DNA of 64,000 bases, taken from positions 75,023,912 to 75,087,911 of the forward strand of contig CM043963.1 of assembly GCA_014529385.2 (NCBI GenBank), in the 5' to 3' direction. Source of the DNA: Adiantum capillus-veneris (taxonomy: Eukaryota; Streptophyta; Polypodiopsida; Polypodiales; Pteridaceae). The notes below the pieces were generated by a model that made no database searches, was not told the DNA's origin, and was given only the letters and a program-made list of their open reading frames with translations. A program made the position numbers and the translations under genes. Every line of letters starts with the position of its first letter. The stretch's first letter is position 1. Positions 40,640 to 52,881 of this stretch are shown in pieces.

Positions 40640-40749
40640 ATAAATATGGCTATAAGATGCTTTTTTTATTCTAGTGTGTATCTTTCAACATTTGTATAAT
40701 TTGATATAGTCTTTTTTTTTTTTTTAAAGGTGTGTCAATTTTATGAACA

Positions 40750-40870
40750 CTTGAATGGAGTGCACCCTACTCTAAGGGGACTTCAATGTACTATTGGAGT
40801 GCATCCTATTGTAAGGGGACTTTGATGTATTGCTAGAGTGCACCCAAATTTTTGGGGATTCATTTTTTAT
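40750..40870. repeat. three tandem copies of a roughly 42-bp unit
   Basis: Units carry GAGTGCACCCTACTCTAAGGG and related forms and are followed by CTTCAATGTACT. The same units lie after the HAD copy in C' at 49395-49480. This is probably the 3' untranslated part of the gene. Confidence 0.7.
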
Positions 40871-43249
40871 TTGATTGGGGCCTATGTTGGGTCATATAGT
40901 AAAAGAAATTCATTTTTTGTCAATTCATATGGAGGTTGCATTTATTTGGAACTATGAAAGAATTGATGTTTGATGTCAAAATAAAACTTGTAAGTGTAGA
41001 TCAGAGAATTCATGGACTTTAAATATGTGAGAGGGATCTTTTTCTTGGGCACAAATGTTTGCTTCAAGAATTTTGTCATTACATACTTTATGTGAAAGAG
41101 TTTTAGAACCTAAAAGACTTTGAAAACAAAACTATGGAATCTAAGTGCATGTATTCTTGAATGGCTTGAAAGTTGATGTATACATGCATGTCGCCTTGAT
41201 GAAGATTTAGATCTGACAAGATGGAAAGATATAATTCTTGGACGTTACCTTTGTCAATTTGGTAATAACATATTTAACTTTCTTTTAATATGGGTGGAAA
41301 ATATATTATTATGTGCATTTGGAACCTAATTGCTTGACCTTCAAACCAAGATTCCTATGTTATTTTTTCATATACTTTTTTGTACTGAATTAAGATTGTG
41401 GATGCAAGGTCCACCACTTGTTCAAGCTAGATCTAAGAAAGTATATATACTGAGTCTTCAAACTAGTAAACCAAGGGAAGAGAGAAGCAGGGTCCATCAC
41501 TTGTCCAAGCTCATCTCTAGACAACATAGAGAGATGTTATGTCTACTAATTGTCCAATATAGTCATGGAGAAATGATAGAAGGTTGATCCACTTGTCCAA
41601 CCTATCATCTCTAGTACAATGGGAGGTTTGGCCTGAAGATTCACCATGTAACCAACATATACTTCATTGTATTATGAAGAGTAGAAAAGAAAAGCTCCAC
41701 CACTTGTCTAAGGTAGTTCCAAAATCAACATGGAGAGAAGAAAGCTTCACCATTTGTCCAAGATAGGTTCCATTAAAACATGGAAAACCTCATATATGTT
41801 GTACATGGAAGCTTTTTTCCAAGGTCCACCACTTGTCCAAGCTAGGATCCATTAAAACATGGATAGAAACAAGGCTCCACAACTCGTCCAACCTTTATAG
41901 CTGCGAAGTGTACCGGTTGTCTAAACTAGGCATGGGAAAATAATAGAAGGTCCACCACTTATCCAATATATTATCTCTAATAGCATGGGAGGTTTGGTCT
42001 CAAGATTTAGGAATTGGCTGACCTGTATTTCATTGTATTATGATGAATTTGGTTTTAAAGTCAACTACTTATCCAAGCTATAAGTTTATATCTTGAATGG
42101 TATTCCTTCCCATCACTTAGAAAACCAATGATATGTTGTACATGGGAGGGTTTGTTACAAGGTCCACCACTTGTCCAAGCTAGTTTCATTGAAACATGGA
42201 TGAAGACAAGCTCCACCATTTGTTAAATCTAGACTCCATTGAAATCTAGAAAATCCATTCTATGTTGTACATGGGGTTTTTGTTTTAAGGTCCAACACTT
42301 GTCTAAGCTAAGATCCATTGAAACATGGAGTAGAGAAACACTCCACCACTTGTCCAAGCTAGGCAACATTGATAGTAGTTGGTTTATTTTGAAGATCCAC
42401 CACGTGTCTAAGCTAACTCTATTGAAACATAGAGAGAAGCAAAGGTCCACCAACTGTTCAAGCTAGGCTCCATTGAAACATGGACAGAAGCAAGCTCCAC
42501 CATTTCTCCAAGATAGACTCCATTGAAACATGGAGAGAATCAAAGGTCCACCATTTCTCCAAGCCAAGATCTAGTTGTCCAACCTATAAGGTTATATCTT
42601 AAATGGTAATCTTTCTAATCACTTGGAATACCCATGATATGTTTTACATGGGGGTTTTGTTCCAAGATCACCACTTGTCCAAGCTAACTCTATTGAAACA
42701 TAGAGAGAAGCAAAGGTCCACCACTTGTCCAAGCTAGTCTCCATTGAAACAAGGAGAGAAGCAAGCTCCATCATTTCTCCAAGATAGGCTAGCATGGATA
42801 AGTGCACCTTGAAACCAACCTTCCTATGAGGCAATAGAGCATATGCTACATATTTTATGTATGCCCCATGCCTCAAATTAAGAAGTTATAGATTAGAAGT
42901 GGACCTTGCTTAAATGTCACATGCAATAAATTAAGGAAAAATAGCCAAGTGGATTGTATTCCTCCATGGATCCTTGCTTTCACAAGTTGTGAACCTTGAG
43001 TCACTTTTACATTAACTTGGACAAGTGGTGGACCTAGAAACCAAGCTCTCCATGTTGAGATAAGTTGTAGGTAGGACAGTAGAACATAGACAACGATAAT
43101 GGATGCAATATACTCCTCTCCTAATAATCCAATTGATTGAAACCATGATATTTTAGTTGTTTTCATTGTGTATTGTATGTGCATAAAGTGGAATGAGACC
43201 TTAAGAAAACTCAAATTTTTGACAAAATCTCTATATTTTATACATGATA
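40871..43249. repeat. element C right subterminal region, minus-oriented motif
   Basis: From 40871 to about 41400 it is AT-rich without motif or gene. From 41400 to 42790 there are minus-oriented motif copies, less regular than at 35.6-39.5 kb. One plus-oriented copy is at about 43016. The last 250 bases contain a stretch shared with C' (GCATAAAGTGGAATGAGACC near 43180 and 50508). Confidence 0.75.
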
Positions 43250-43307
43250 TATTGAAAGTTGTCCAACCTGGGAATTGGAATTTTCCCACTTTACCTAATA
43301 TGGTCTT
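43250..43307. repeat. element C right terminus
   Basis: The end GTTGTCCAACCTGGGAATTGG, an inward motif half, precedes TTTTCCCACTTTACCTAATATGGTCTT. The last 16 bases are the inverted copy of the left end. C' ends in the same way at 50634 with two changes in the 16. Confidence 0.85.
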
Positions 43308-43521
43308 CTTAAACGCCCTGATGAACATTCTCAGTTCTCGCGGCGGCATGGTTAGTATTAGGATTTACTCTTTTCTATTTTTTGTATTGTTTTATAAATG
43401 TCGTTATATGTTTATACTTACTGAAAGCTGTCTTATTGTCTTTTTCTGCAGAATCCGACAGGTACGCCGCTTGGACGCGATGAGACGTCTGACTAGACGA
43501 CGTCAGTTTAGCCGTAGCTAG
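43308..43521 (+). pseudogene. element B second gene, 3' part after the C insertion
   Basis: It continues the exon broken at 15912: residues NALMNILSSRGGM to 43350, a GT-AG intron (43351-43451), and a last exon 43452-43521 (NPTGTPLGR region, rich in Arg, ending RSRS-TAG). Element A has the same exons uninterrupted at about 1990-1875 and 1775-1704. Confidence 0.75.
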
Positions 43522-44070
43522 ATAGCATTAGTTTAGGGTTTCTCATAGCTTATGTATCATGAGACGGATTTTATACATCTTTTTGAACCATGTATATTAT
43601 TACATTTGTCACCGCAGTTCCTTTTGCCAATCAATTCTTTATGCCTATGATGTTGTACAATTGTCATTATTACATTTGCCAATCAATTCATTTTGCCTAT
43701 GATGTGTACAATTGTCAATTTTGCAAACAATGCGTCTTGTGGGTGACTATTTTGGGTCTATTATCTACCCTTGCACTTTTTTTAAAAAGTGAATCAAGTA
43801 CAATATGGTTGATGGGTGGCAGGGCATTCAATGCCCTGCCACCAAAAAAAAATTCTCTCGGGCATCGCTATAATCGTCGCTATTTATGGCTCTGTAGCGT
43901 CGCTATGAGCGTCGCTATAGTCTTCTGTGTAAACGTCGCTATGAGCGTCGCTATATAGCGACACTTATAGCGACGCTTTCGTAGCGACGGTTAGCGACGC
44001 CGGGGGTTATAAAAACCCAATGTATTTCCGTCGCTAACAGCGTCACAAGAGCACACAACCTCTTGTAGTG
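43522..44070. repeat. element B terminus, first end type, with subterminal GCGACG array
   Basis: The 3' region includes a short duplication (CATTATTACATTTGCCAATC near 43600 and 43665), a hairpin with CAGGGCATTCAATGCCCTG, then a dense array of CGTCGCTATGAG, TAGCGACG and relatives (43860-44045) and the perfect tip. It is the counterpart of 1047-1740 in element A. Confidence 0.8.
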
Positions 44071-44321
44071 TAAACCTAAATGTAATCTAACTTAAATCTA
44101 ACATAGCTAGCTAATCTTTAATATTGTCCTAATTTTAAATCTAACGTAATCTCAAACTCGATATAAACATAAATCTAAATGTAATATAACCTAATCTAAT
44201 TTAAATCTTAACCTAATCTCTCTCTCTCTCTCTCTTTTCTCCCCTTACCTCTCTCTTTCGCCTTCTCTTTGGTTTTTTATTCTCTCCCTCTTTCTCTTTC
44301 TCTTTCTCTTTCTCTTTGTTT

Positions 44322-44371
<50 letters not shown>

Positions 44372-44439
44372 GTGTGTGTGCATTCTTTGTTTATGCATGT
44401 GTGTGTGTGTGTGTGTATGTGTTTTTTGTTTATGCATGT

Positions 44440-44495
<56 letters not shown>

Positions 44496-44908
44496 ACACA
44501 ATGTGTGTGTATGTGCGTGTGTGTGTGTGTGTATGTGAGAGAGAGAGGGAGAGAGAGAGAGAGAGAGAGAAAGAGGGGAAGGGAACATGAGAGAGAGGAG
44601 AGGAAAGGAGCATACCTGGCTCTCCTTCCTCTCCTTGTGTATGTGTGTATGTGTGTGTGTGTCGGGAGAGGGGAGGGGGAGAAAGAGAGAGAAAGAGAGG
44701 GAGAGCGCGGGTTACCTCTTTGCTTGAGCGCCAAAAACTCACATCTGATATCTGAATTTCTAACGCTCTCGGTTTATTTTTTACCCCTGTCGGCGTCGCT
44801 ATGGGCGAATAAGTGTCGCTATGTAACAAATAGAATAGCGACGCCGTGGATTTTCACTTTTGAGCGTTGCACTGCGAGCATCGCTAATGTGAAGTACCTC
44901 TTGTAGTC
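44071..44908. repeat. element A terminus, second end type, separated from the rest by B
   Basis: AT-rich degenerate array to 44215, then (CT)n tracts (44326-44368, 44441-44492), GT and GA tracts, the GGTTACCTCTTTGCTTGAGCGCC block also found next to the left end of B, GCGACG words and the tip CCTCTTGTAGTC. Confidence 0.78.
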
Positions 44909-44911
44909 CCA

Positions 44912-46190
44912 ATCTACAAAATTAGATGGAAAAACATCTGCAAATATGAACAAGCAATGGAAATCTTACAGTCATCAAAAGCAACACACAAGGAAAAAAT
45001 ACTAAATAGACAATCGAGAAACTTGAAAGAGGAGTAAAATTACAATTTGCAAGAAACCTCGATGGAGCCATGTTTTCTCTAGCTTCAGTTGTGATGCAAC
45101 ATACACATGTTGCACCTTCGCAAGCCTCTTGCCGTCTTGTGCTTGTTTTAACTCCATGATTCTTCCCTTCCAATGGTGTGCTCGAGAATCCATGTGTCTA
45201 GTTGAGACCTTGGGTGCACCTCTTGAGATGGGTTGCATTGTCACCCACGTCATTCATTTTAACTCCATCGTCAGCCAATATCCATTGTCGTCTTGTACAT
45301 TGCTGCATGAAATGGAGTCAAAGACACTCCTAGGTCGTCGAGTACATGATGATGCCATGGGGAATAGTGGCACAAACTACAGACAAACACTTATGATTAG
45401 ACATTGCACCATCCATGTTCTCAGATGTATAAAGAGCAATATTCTTGATGGTACACAAAGGTGAAGGATGCCACTTATTGCTATACTGCTCCACCTTCTT
45501 GTTGGCTTAATGGAAAAGATAATGTTGCAAAGCTCGAGAGGGAAGTAGATCCTCTCTAGAGAGATTAATGGAGAAGGAGCAAGAAACCTGCTGAGGAAAG
45601 AAAGAGGGATGATCTAATAGAAGGATATGCTGCAGATCTTCAGCTTTAGCTAGGGTGTTTAGTGAGGCCCATGGAGACATGGAGAACTTCAGCTTGAGGA
45701 GAATGCAGTAAGCTTGAGGAGGGAAAGGAGGTTCAAACTTCTGCTGCAGAGCTTTTGGGAGGGAAGACTAAAAGGAAGGAAAGAGAAGCAACTTGCAAGG
45801 TGAAGGAAAGAGAAGTGAGAGATGGTACAGTATACAGAGAGGGAGGGAATGATTGGCACGTTCTTGGAGGGACCCCCTTTTAGGAGAGAGGGGGGAGAAA
45901 TTGGCAGCCACTAGAGCGAGAAAGGATTGGTATTTACTCAACTATTTAGAGAAAAATTTAGTTTTTTGAATTTAAAAGAGATTCTCTCTTTATAGTTTAT
46001 AAAAGAGTACAAGTTTGGCTACTTACTTTTAGGCCCTGCCATATCCACCATTCAGTCCACATGGCATCCACCCATTTGCCCCTTCCATAATCTCCTTTTT
46101 AATCCCATGGCAAATAAAGAGGCCCCCTTAGACCCCATTCCCTTCCTAATGATGGTGTGAGATCCTCTTTCCCTTTCCTAGCTTGGTCAT
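44912..46190. other. right flank of the CACTA nest, no recognised gene
   Basis: Short open frames on both strands (for example minus-strand 45253-44922) show no known domain. 45490-45960 is purine-rich on the plus strand (AGGAAAGAAAGAGGG and similar). It resembles transcribed plant sequence, but I cannot show a gene. Confidence 0.35.
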
Positions 46191-48499
46191 TTGTGAATCT
46201 TGTTTATGCATGTGTTTCAATAGTGCCTAGCTTGGACAAGTGGTGGATCTTGCTTCTCTCCATGCTCCTGTGTGTAACTTAAAAGTGTGGACATTCCTTC
46301 TGTCTACATTTTAAAGGAGCCTCTAGTTTGGAAAAGTGGTGGATCTTGCTTCTCTTCATGCTCCAATTGTGTGTGGCTTGGATAAGTGGTGGTACCTGGG
46401 AATAAGACTTAGCTATCCATTTTGACCCAAAGAAAGTTTAAAAGTGTGGACATTCCTTTTTTCCACATTTTAAAAGAGCCTCTAGTTTGGACAAGAGGTA
46501 GACCTTGAAACCAAACCCCCAATGTTATAGCAAATGGTGAGAGAAAATACCTTCCATGCTATAACATAACATAGGCTTAGGACCCTCTATCAATTAGCTT
46601 GGACAAGTGGTTGACCTTGCTTCTTTGTATGTTTCAATAGAGTGTAGCTTGGATAAATTTGCAATATTGCTTCTATCTATGCTCCAATGAACTCTAGCTT
46701 GAAAAAGTGGGGGAACTTGATACCAAAGCTCATGTGTGCTAAAACATAGCATATCTTAATCAAGAATTAATGGACCATGTAGTGGCTTCTATTGCTTAGT
46801 TTTGACATTTGGTGAATCTTGTTTCTCTCCACGTTCAATGGAGCATATCTTAGACAAGTGGTGGGCCTTGCTTCTCCCCATGAAGAAAAGATTGGACATG
46901 CCTTGATTCTCCCCATGGTTGGCCTTAAAACTAGAATCTATATACTACAATGGAATGAAAGTTAGAGAAGTGGTATACCTTGAGATCAACTACCCATGCT
47001 ACTAGAGATTATAGGTTGGACATCTGCATAAATAAATCATTTAACCTAGCCAATGGAAACTAGTTAAAGGTCCACCAGTCAATCTCAAATCCATTGAAGT
47101 CCTAGTGAAGTATGAAGAGAAGCAAGGTATACGTAATCCAATTGAATCATAAAGAAAAACAAGGTTATCACTAAATAATCCAAGGCATGAGAAAGAATTC
47201 AAGGTCCACCACTTGTTCAACCTATGTTATATTGTTGGGCATGGAGAATGAACACAAGATCCACTTGTTCAATCTCACTTATCTAAGTTGGGCATGGAGA
47301 ATGAACACAAGATCCACCACTTGTACAACCTATGATATATTGTAGATGATAGTTGTAAGACTCGCCATTTTTCCAAGAGAAGCTTCATTGAAACACAAAT
47401 AGACAAATATCATGGATGCAATGTTAGCATCATAGGTTCAATCCATCATTTCTATTAGCATGGTAGTTTTGGTCTTAAGCTCTACCACATGTCCAACCTT
47501 TATTTTGTTGTATTATGGAGCTTTGGTTTTCACGCTCACCACCTACCCAAACACTAGTCCATTGATGCTTAAAGAGAAGTAGGTCCACCACTTGTCCAAG
47601 CTATACTTCCTTAAAACACATGGAGATTAAAGTCCACAACTTCAAAGCGGAAACCAAGAGGAGATCCACCACTTGGGTTTCACAAGTGGTGGCATTGTAT
47701 CAGTAGGTTATGCCTAGCTTGGACAAGTGATGCTCATTGATTCTCTTCATGATAAAAGTAAGCCTAACTTGGATAATTGGTGCACCTTGATTCTATCCAT
47801 GCTACAACCATGGACAAGTAGTGGGCCTTCAAACCAAATTCCCCATGCAACAAACAATGATGACCTTGAAATCCATAGTTGATTTACCCACATGGGCTAT
47901 AGCACGGATAATGGGTGATGTTTTTGTCATCATTATTTAATGAATCCTAGCTTAGATTATTTATGAATCTTAAGAGTAGATTTCCATTCTATAATTGAGA
48001 ATAGGGCCATGGACCTTATATTATTGTCCCATGCTTAGGTTGAACAAGTGGTGGACCTTAAATCTATATATGCTAAGATTGAGTAGACATTAGTCAAAAC
48101 CCTGTGTTACAAGAATAAAGATTTAAACTCTATTTGATCACTTGCATAAGTGGTTATGAGTTTCTCTTTCCATATCCAAATAGACCTTATATTGGAAAAG
48201 TGGTAGACTTGATAAGCACCCATTCTGCAATAGAGAATTGGTTAAGAACTTATGCTCTTCGAGCATACCTTTGACTAGTAGTACTTACAAATTGACTTAG
48301 ATCTAGTCGAAGTTTATGATATTGAGACTAAGAGAGAGTGCACCATAAAAAAGGTTAGGTTTTCAATTTGACTTTCTTTATGACAATGAGTATATTGGTA
48401 GATGGATTTTTCCATCTAATATTACCATATGATTTACAACGTAAAACTCACGTTTATTGTTTCATCGACATTAAATGTTCTTGTTTTTCAATTTCAAAG

Positions 48500-49253
48500 T
48501 CATTACAGAAAAATGGATTGTCTATATGCATGAACTATTCAAAGGAAACTATTGAACTACCCAAACAACCTCATCCAAGACCTTGTCCAAGGCTTCAACC
48601 ACCTTCTTATCACCTACCACTTGCTATCAAGGACATCAAAAGTGTACTTATCTTGGATCAAGAGGGATTGCTTCTCAAGACAATTGAAACAAAACATGGA
48701 GATTCTATGCCAATATGGGCTCAACAAATGTGGCTTGTGGAGGATAGAGATGAAGTTTTTCATGTGGTGCGACCAGATGTAGAGATTTTTTTTGGATTTT
48801 TGTAGTTAATATTTTGAGCTGAGTTGCTATAACTTAACAAGAGTGCAACACATCATACAAAAATGCTTCCCTAAGCATTATACCAAGTTCAAGATGCATA
48901 TGAGTAACAAGAATTGCCAAAATCCAAACATCATGCTAGGATTAAGAAGGGTTTATCACAAAAATTTGAGTCATATTTTGAAGATGTTTGAGGACTTGGA
49001 TGCAAAGAATACCCTAATTTATGACACTCCATACAGGGTGATGTGGAACATGTTGGGGACATATCTTATATTTCCAAAGATGTGGATACAAACAGCTTCA
49101 AAGCTTCTTGCAAGAAACAATGATGCCATGGTTGGTAGGATGGTTGTTTGCAAGAGACAAGAGAGAATATACATGCAACACAATTGTGAATCAGTATTAT
49201 GATTCTGAGAAAAATTGTGTCCTTAATGTGTACTTGTCGATGCAAAAGCATTG
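48500..49253 (+). pseudogene. broken copy of the DLEG HAD-like gene in C'
   Basis: It aligns with 39864-40639 over its whole length. The acceptor is changed (TTTCAAAG for TTTCAG). It reads SVLILDQEGLLLKTIETKHG, so motif I is D-Q-E here. A T run has gained bases near 48790, TAG follows at 48803-48805, and nine bases around the WIWS motif are lost. It then continues as VQHIIQKCFPKHYTKFK and ends LSMQKH-TGA at 49253. Not functional. Confidence 0.82.
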
Positions 49254-50589
49254 ATTAATAATGATCTATTGGGTGTCCACAAAAGATGTCTCCTTCATTT
49301 TCGTAATGGGTACTTTCAATATTTGTATAATTATATGATATAAATTTTATCTTAGAGAAAATATGTGTCAAATTGATGAACACTTTAATGAAGTGCACCT
49401 TGCTCTAAGGGGACTTTAATGTATTACTAGAGTGCATCCTATTGTAAGGAGACTCCAATGTATTGTGAGAGTGTACCCTGTTTTTTGGGGAATTCTTTTT
49501 TATTCAATTGGGATCTATATTCGATCATTTTTTAAACAATAAGTAATTTTTTCTTTTTGACAAATTTTATGTTAGTCCATCTCAAGGTTTCATCTATTTG
49601 TAACTAAGAGAAATTGATGTTTTGATGTCAAAATAAACTTGCAAGTGTGGAATGGAGAGTTCATGGAATTTTGGATGTGTGAGAGAGATCTATTTTATGG
49701 ATACAAATGTTTTCTTCAAGCATTCTATCACCACATCGTTCATGTAAAAGAGGTTTAGAAAGTTTAAAAATTCTAAAAGGAAAACTATGAAATCTAACTG
49801 TATGTATTCTTGAGTTGGCCTAGAAGTCAATGTATGCATGCATGTTTTAATGAACGTTTAGATCTAATCAGATTCTTATTGGAAGTTACCTTCTCCTATA
49901 CAATATGAAATAGCATATTATAATTTATTTTCTTGTAGGTGAAAAATATCTCATTATGTATATTTTGAACCAAATCTCATTTGTTGCAAAAGTAGTCAAT
50001 GATAATCATTTTAACTAACTTTATCACTTTGAGTGTAGCTTGAATAAGAAGTGGACTTTGCATTCATCCATAAGTAAAGGAAACCTAGCTTGGACAAGTG
50101 GTGGTCTTTGCATTCCTTCATAAGTCAAGGGAGGTTAGCTTGGATGAGTGCACCATGAAACCAGCACTCCTATGATGCAACCAAGCATATGCTACATGTT
50201 TTAGGTATGCTTCATGCCTCAAATGAGGAAGTCCTAGATTAGCGGTGGACATTGCTTGAATGTCATAGAAAAGTGGGTTGTGTTCCTCAATGGGTCCTAG
50301 CTTAGACAAGTGGTGGACAGTAAATAAAAATTATAGTTACTCACTTTGAACTTGGCTTGGACAAGTGGTGGGCCTTGAAACCAAGCTCTTCACATTGAGA
50401 TAAGTCATAGGTAGGACAATAGAGCATAGACAATGATAATGGATACAATGTACTAGTTTCTTAATGGTCTTGATGTCCAATGTTGTTCTCAATGTGTAAT
50501 CTACGTGCATAAAGTGGAATGAGACCTTCAGCAAATTGACGTCTTTGACAAAAATCTCATTACCTTATACATGATATGTTGAAAGTTGT

Positions 50590-50634
50590 CCAACCTGGGA
50601 ATTGGGATTTTTCCACTTTACCTAAGATAGTCTT
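50590..50634. repeat. right terminus of C'
   Basis: CCAACCTGGGAATTGGGATTT then TTCCACTTTACCTAAGATAGTCTT. It matches the right end of C with two substitutions in the terminal 16 bases. Confidence 0.8.
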
Positions 50635-51898
50635 CTATATTGAATCTGTGAAGTTATCTTGTTGTGAGTTTGAGTGTTGTAGGTCTTCTTTAATTCAACT
50701 TTGACATCTATTGTCAGATTCTCTTCTATTTTATCTATAGTTCATTGAGATACACCGACATTGAACTCTTCTTCACACCGGCACCTCAAATGGAAAATGT
50801 TCTACAATCAAATATTTCTCATATGTTTGAATTCAAGTTTCGGATCCAGTTAAGGTACCAACATATCAACTGCATCATAAAGATGCACCCATAGGATAGA
50901 TCATGTCGAGGCAGTCATTGCAAGCACAAGGATATTCTCAAGGAAATGTAGAAAGGGATACAATTTATCACTTGGTCAATCACCTCAAGGATCTTCCATC
51001 AAAGTAACAACCAAAAGGAGGAAACAGAAAGCAAATGTGAAATGCAAGAAGAATAATGATATCACCATCACCAACAACAAAAGGATAAGCAAATTTGGAT
51101 TTTAAAGTCTTAAGTGTGGTAGTAACAAAGAGGAAAGTGGACCTTCTAGTTAGGCATGGCACAAATGGGTGGAATGTTATTCAAGACAGCAATGGATGGT
51201 CCCACTTCAAGCACAAGGATGATAAAGGGCAATACATATATTTGATTACCCAAGCTAGACCCTCAACAACCTCCTCAAAAGACCTAGACAACTCCAACTA
51301 CAAAATCAACCAAGCATTGTGTCATCAAACCTCACGAGGACAATCTAAAGACACCCAAAAAGGTATGGAAAAAGAAGAAAAGGATTCTAAATTTGACTCT
51401 CATCTTCCTTCTTTCAAGGTAGGAGCTTGACTTTTATTGAAAATGTCTTTGACACAAGTTGAAGAATCTCAAGTCAAGTCATTGGAATGCAAAAAATCAT
51501 CCTTTGACATAGTCAGAGTTGGGTAGCCAAGCTAGTAAATAAGCAAGAAATTTGGTGAATCTGGGTCTATATCACTCACAAAATCACAATCTTTCTATCG
51601 GTGCAACAATTTGGTAGAGTTGTTATTTTTAATTAAGTGATCAATCCATCTATGCTAAGCGAGTATTGTGGTCATTAATTATACGAGTTACTACCATCAT
51701 CCCCCCATCAAGTTTTAATCATATGGATTTTCTAGTGGCCTAAGGGCAACCCTCTACACACAAGATGTTTATTATAAGTTAAGCAACGATAGTTTTTATA
51801 ATTAACAGGCTAGATGCATCCATCTTGCACAATAGGGAATTTTCTCTAAAATCTACATGCTTTGTTTTATATGTACCTTCAAGGATTGCTTTTGAATG

Positions 51899-51932
<34 letters not shown>

Positions 51933-52300
51933 ACGCGTGCGCGCACGCGCATGCATGTACCCATATGGATGTCTGAACATTGTCTTGTTAGGTAAGGTGT
52001 TAATTGAATTTTCTTTTCTTTTTACTTGTTGTTAGTAATGCTCTTGGTATGTTGTGTGCTAGGATTGAGGTGCACTTGTGTTGGTGCTCTACTTTCTCTA
52101 CCAATCTTTTGTTGGTGGTTTTCTTTGGCGAGCCTTGGAGATTTCTATCCTATCTTCTTCAAGTTTTCCTCATTAGCTTTGGATCACATGTTCCACCTTT
52201 AGCAAGTGGGCTATCTATATTGGTCAAGACCTCCTTGATAGCTCTAAGTCGATTCTCTTTTTAGTTCTTTCTATTTCAGGCAACTCTATACGGGAGCTTG
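50635..52300. other. region between C' and the Copia element, no recognised gene
   Basis: An open frame at 51095-51430 (KRKVDLLVRHGTNGWNVIQD) is Lys/Asn-rich and unlike any family I know. It may be a remnant. The target site of the Copia insertion is at the right border. Confidence 0.35.
51900..51960. repeat. 61-bp alternating purine-pyrimidine run (GT then GC/CA)
   Basis: A (TG)n of 32 bases passes without a break into GCACGCGTGCGCGCACGCGC and ATGCATGTAC. Every step alternates purine and pyrimidine. Confidence 0.95.
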
Positions 52301-52527
52301 TGTTACCATATACATGTGGTAGTGATGTGTGTGAACACACTAGGACCTCCGGGGCATTTTTTCCCTCTTTAGGAGGTTTTTTCCCCCGTGAATTGTATAT
52401 ACGCCGATCACTCTAGGGCTATCTATCTTTCCATTGCACACTAAGTAACATACTCTCTATTGTGTGCCTTGTGCTTCCTTCATCTTCTCCAAGCTATGTG
52501 TGTTTCTCTGCAACCCTAATTCCAACA
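52301..52527 (+). repeat. Copia 5' LTR
   Basis: Bounded by TG and CA. A TATA-like TGTATATACGCC is near 52396, and CT-rich sequence follows before the R/U5-like end. Confidence 0.95.
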
Positions 52528-52529
52528 AT

Positions 52530-52541
52530 TGGTATCAGAGC
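52530..52541 (+). promoter_or_regulatory. primer-binding site
   Basis: TGGTATCAGAGC, two bases after the LTR, complements the 3' end of plant initiator tRNA-Met. Confidence 0.93.
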
Positions 52542-52881
52542 AGGTTGCGTCCTCCCAGGCTTAGCCGCCAGCTGCTCCAGTACACGCCTGCTCACTTTCT
52601 CCGATTTCAGTGAGCTTTGGTGAGCGTTCGCAGGTCGACAAATACTTTGGGAGGGCTCATAGAGCTTGGTCTGCTCAGATTTTCGATATGGGCTCATTTC
52701 GGCCTCCGTTTCCACTACAAGCAGGTCTGCACAGGCAATTTCGTCATTTTGTGCAGAATTTCTGTCAGTGCCGTTTTCTACATAACATGTGCCTTATAGT
52801 CTTCTACGGTTATAGCACATGTTGTTCTTGCTCCGTTTCTCCTATTTTCGGGCAGTTTTCACATCAGGTGCAGCATTTACC

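Larger units (their letters stand above)
46190..50634 (+). mobile_element. second, degraded copy of the element C family (C')
   Basis: It holds the right terminus at 50634, a broken copy of the DLEG HAD gene, the 42-bp units after it, and motif copies in both directions (plus at about 46215, 46330, 46490, 46600, 46850, 47715, 48040, 50090, 50350; minus at about 47200, 47310, 47580). The orientation is the same as C. No left terminus resembling AAGACC...TTAGG is visible up to 44912, so the left border is set only by the first motif copy. It is either truncated or a deletion derivative. Confidence 0.7.

Noticed and set aside
51095-51430. Protein gene of 111 residues
   Set aside because: Low-complexity, no domain, no splice or conserved context that I can see; listed only as part of an unrecognised region.
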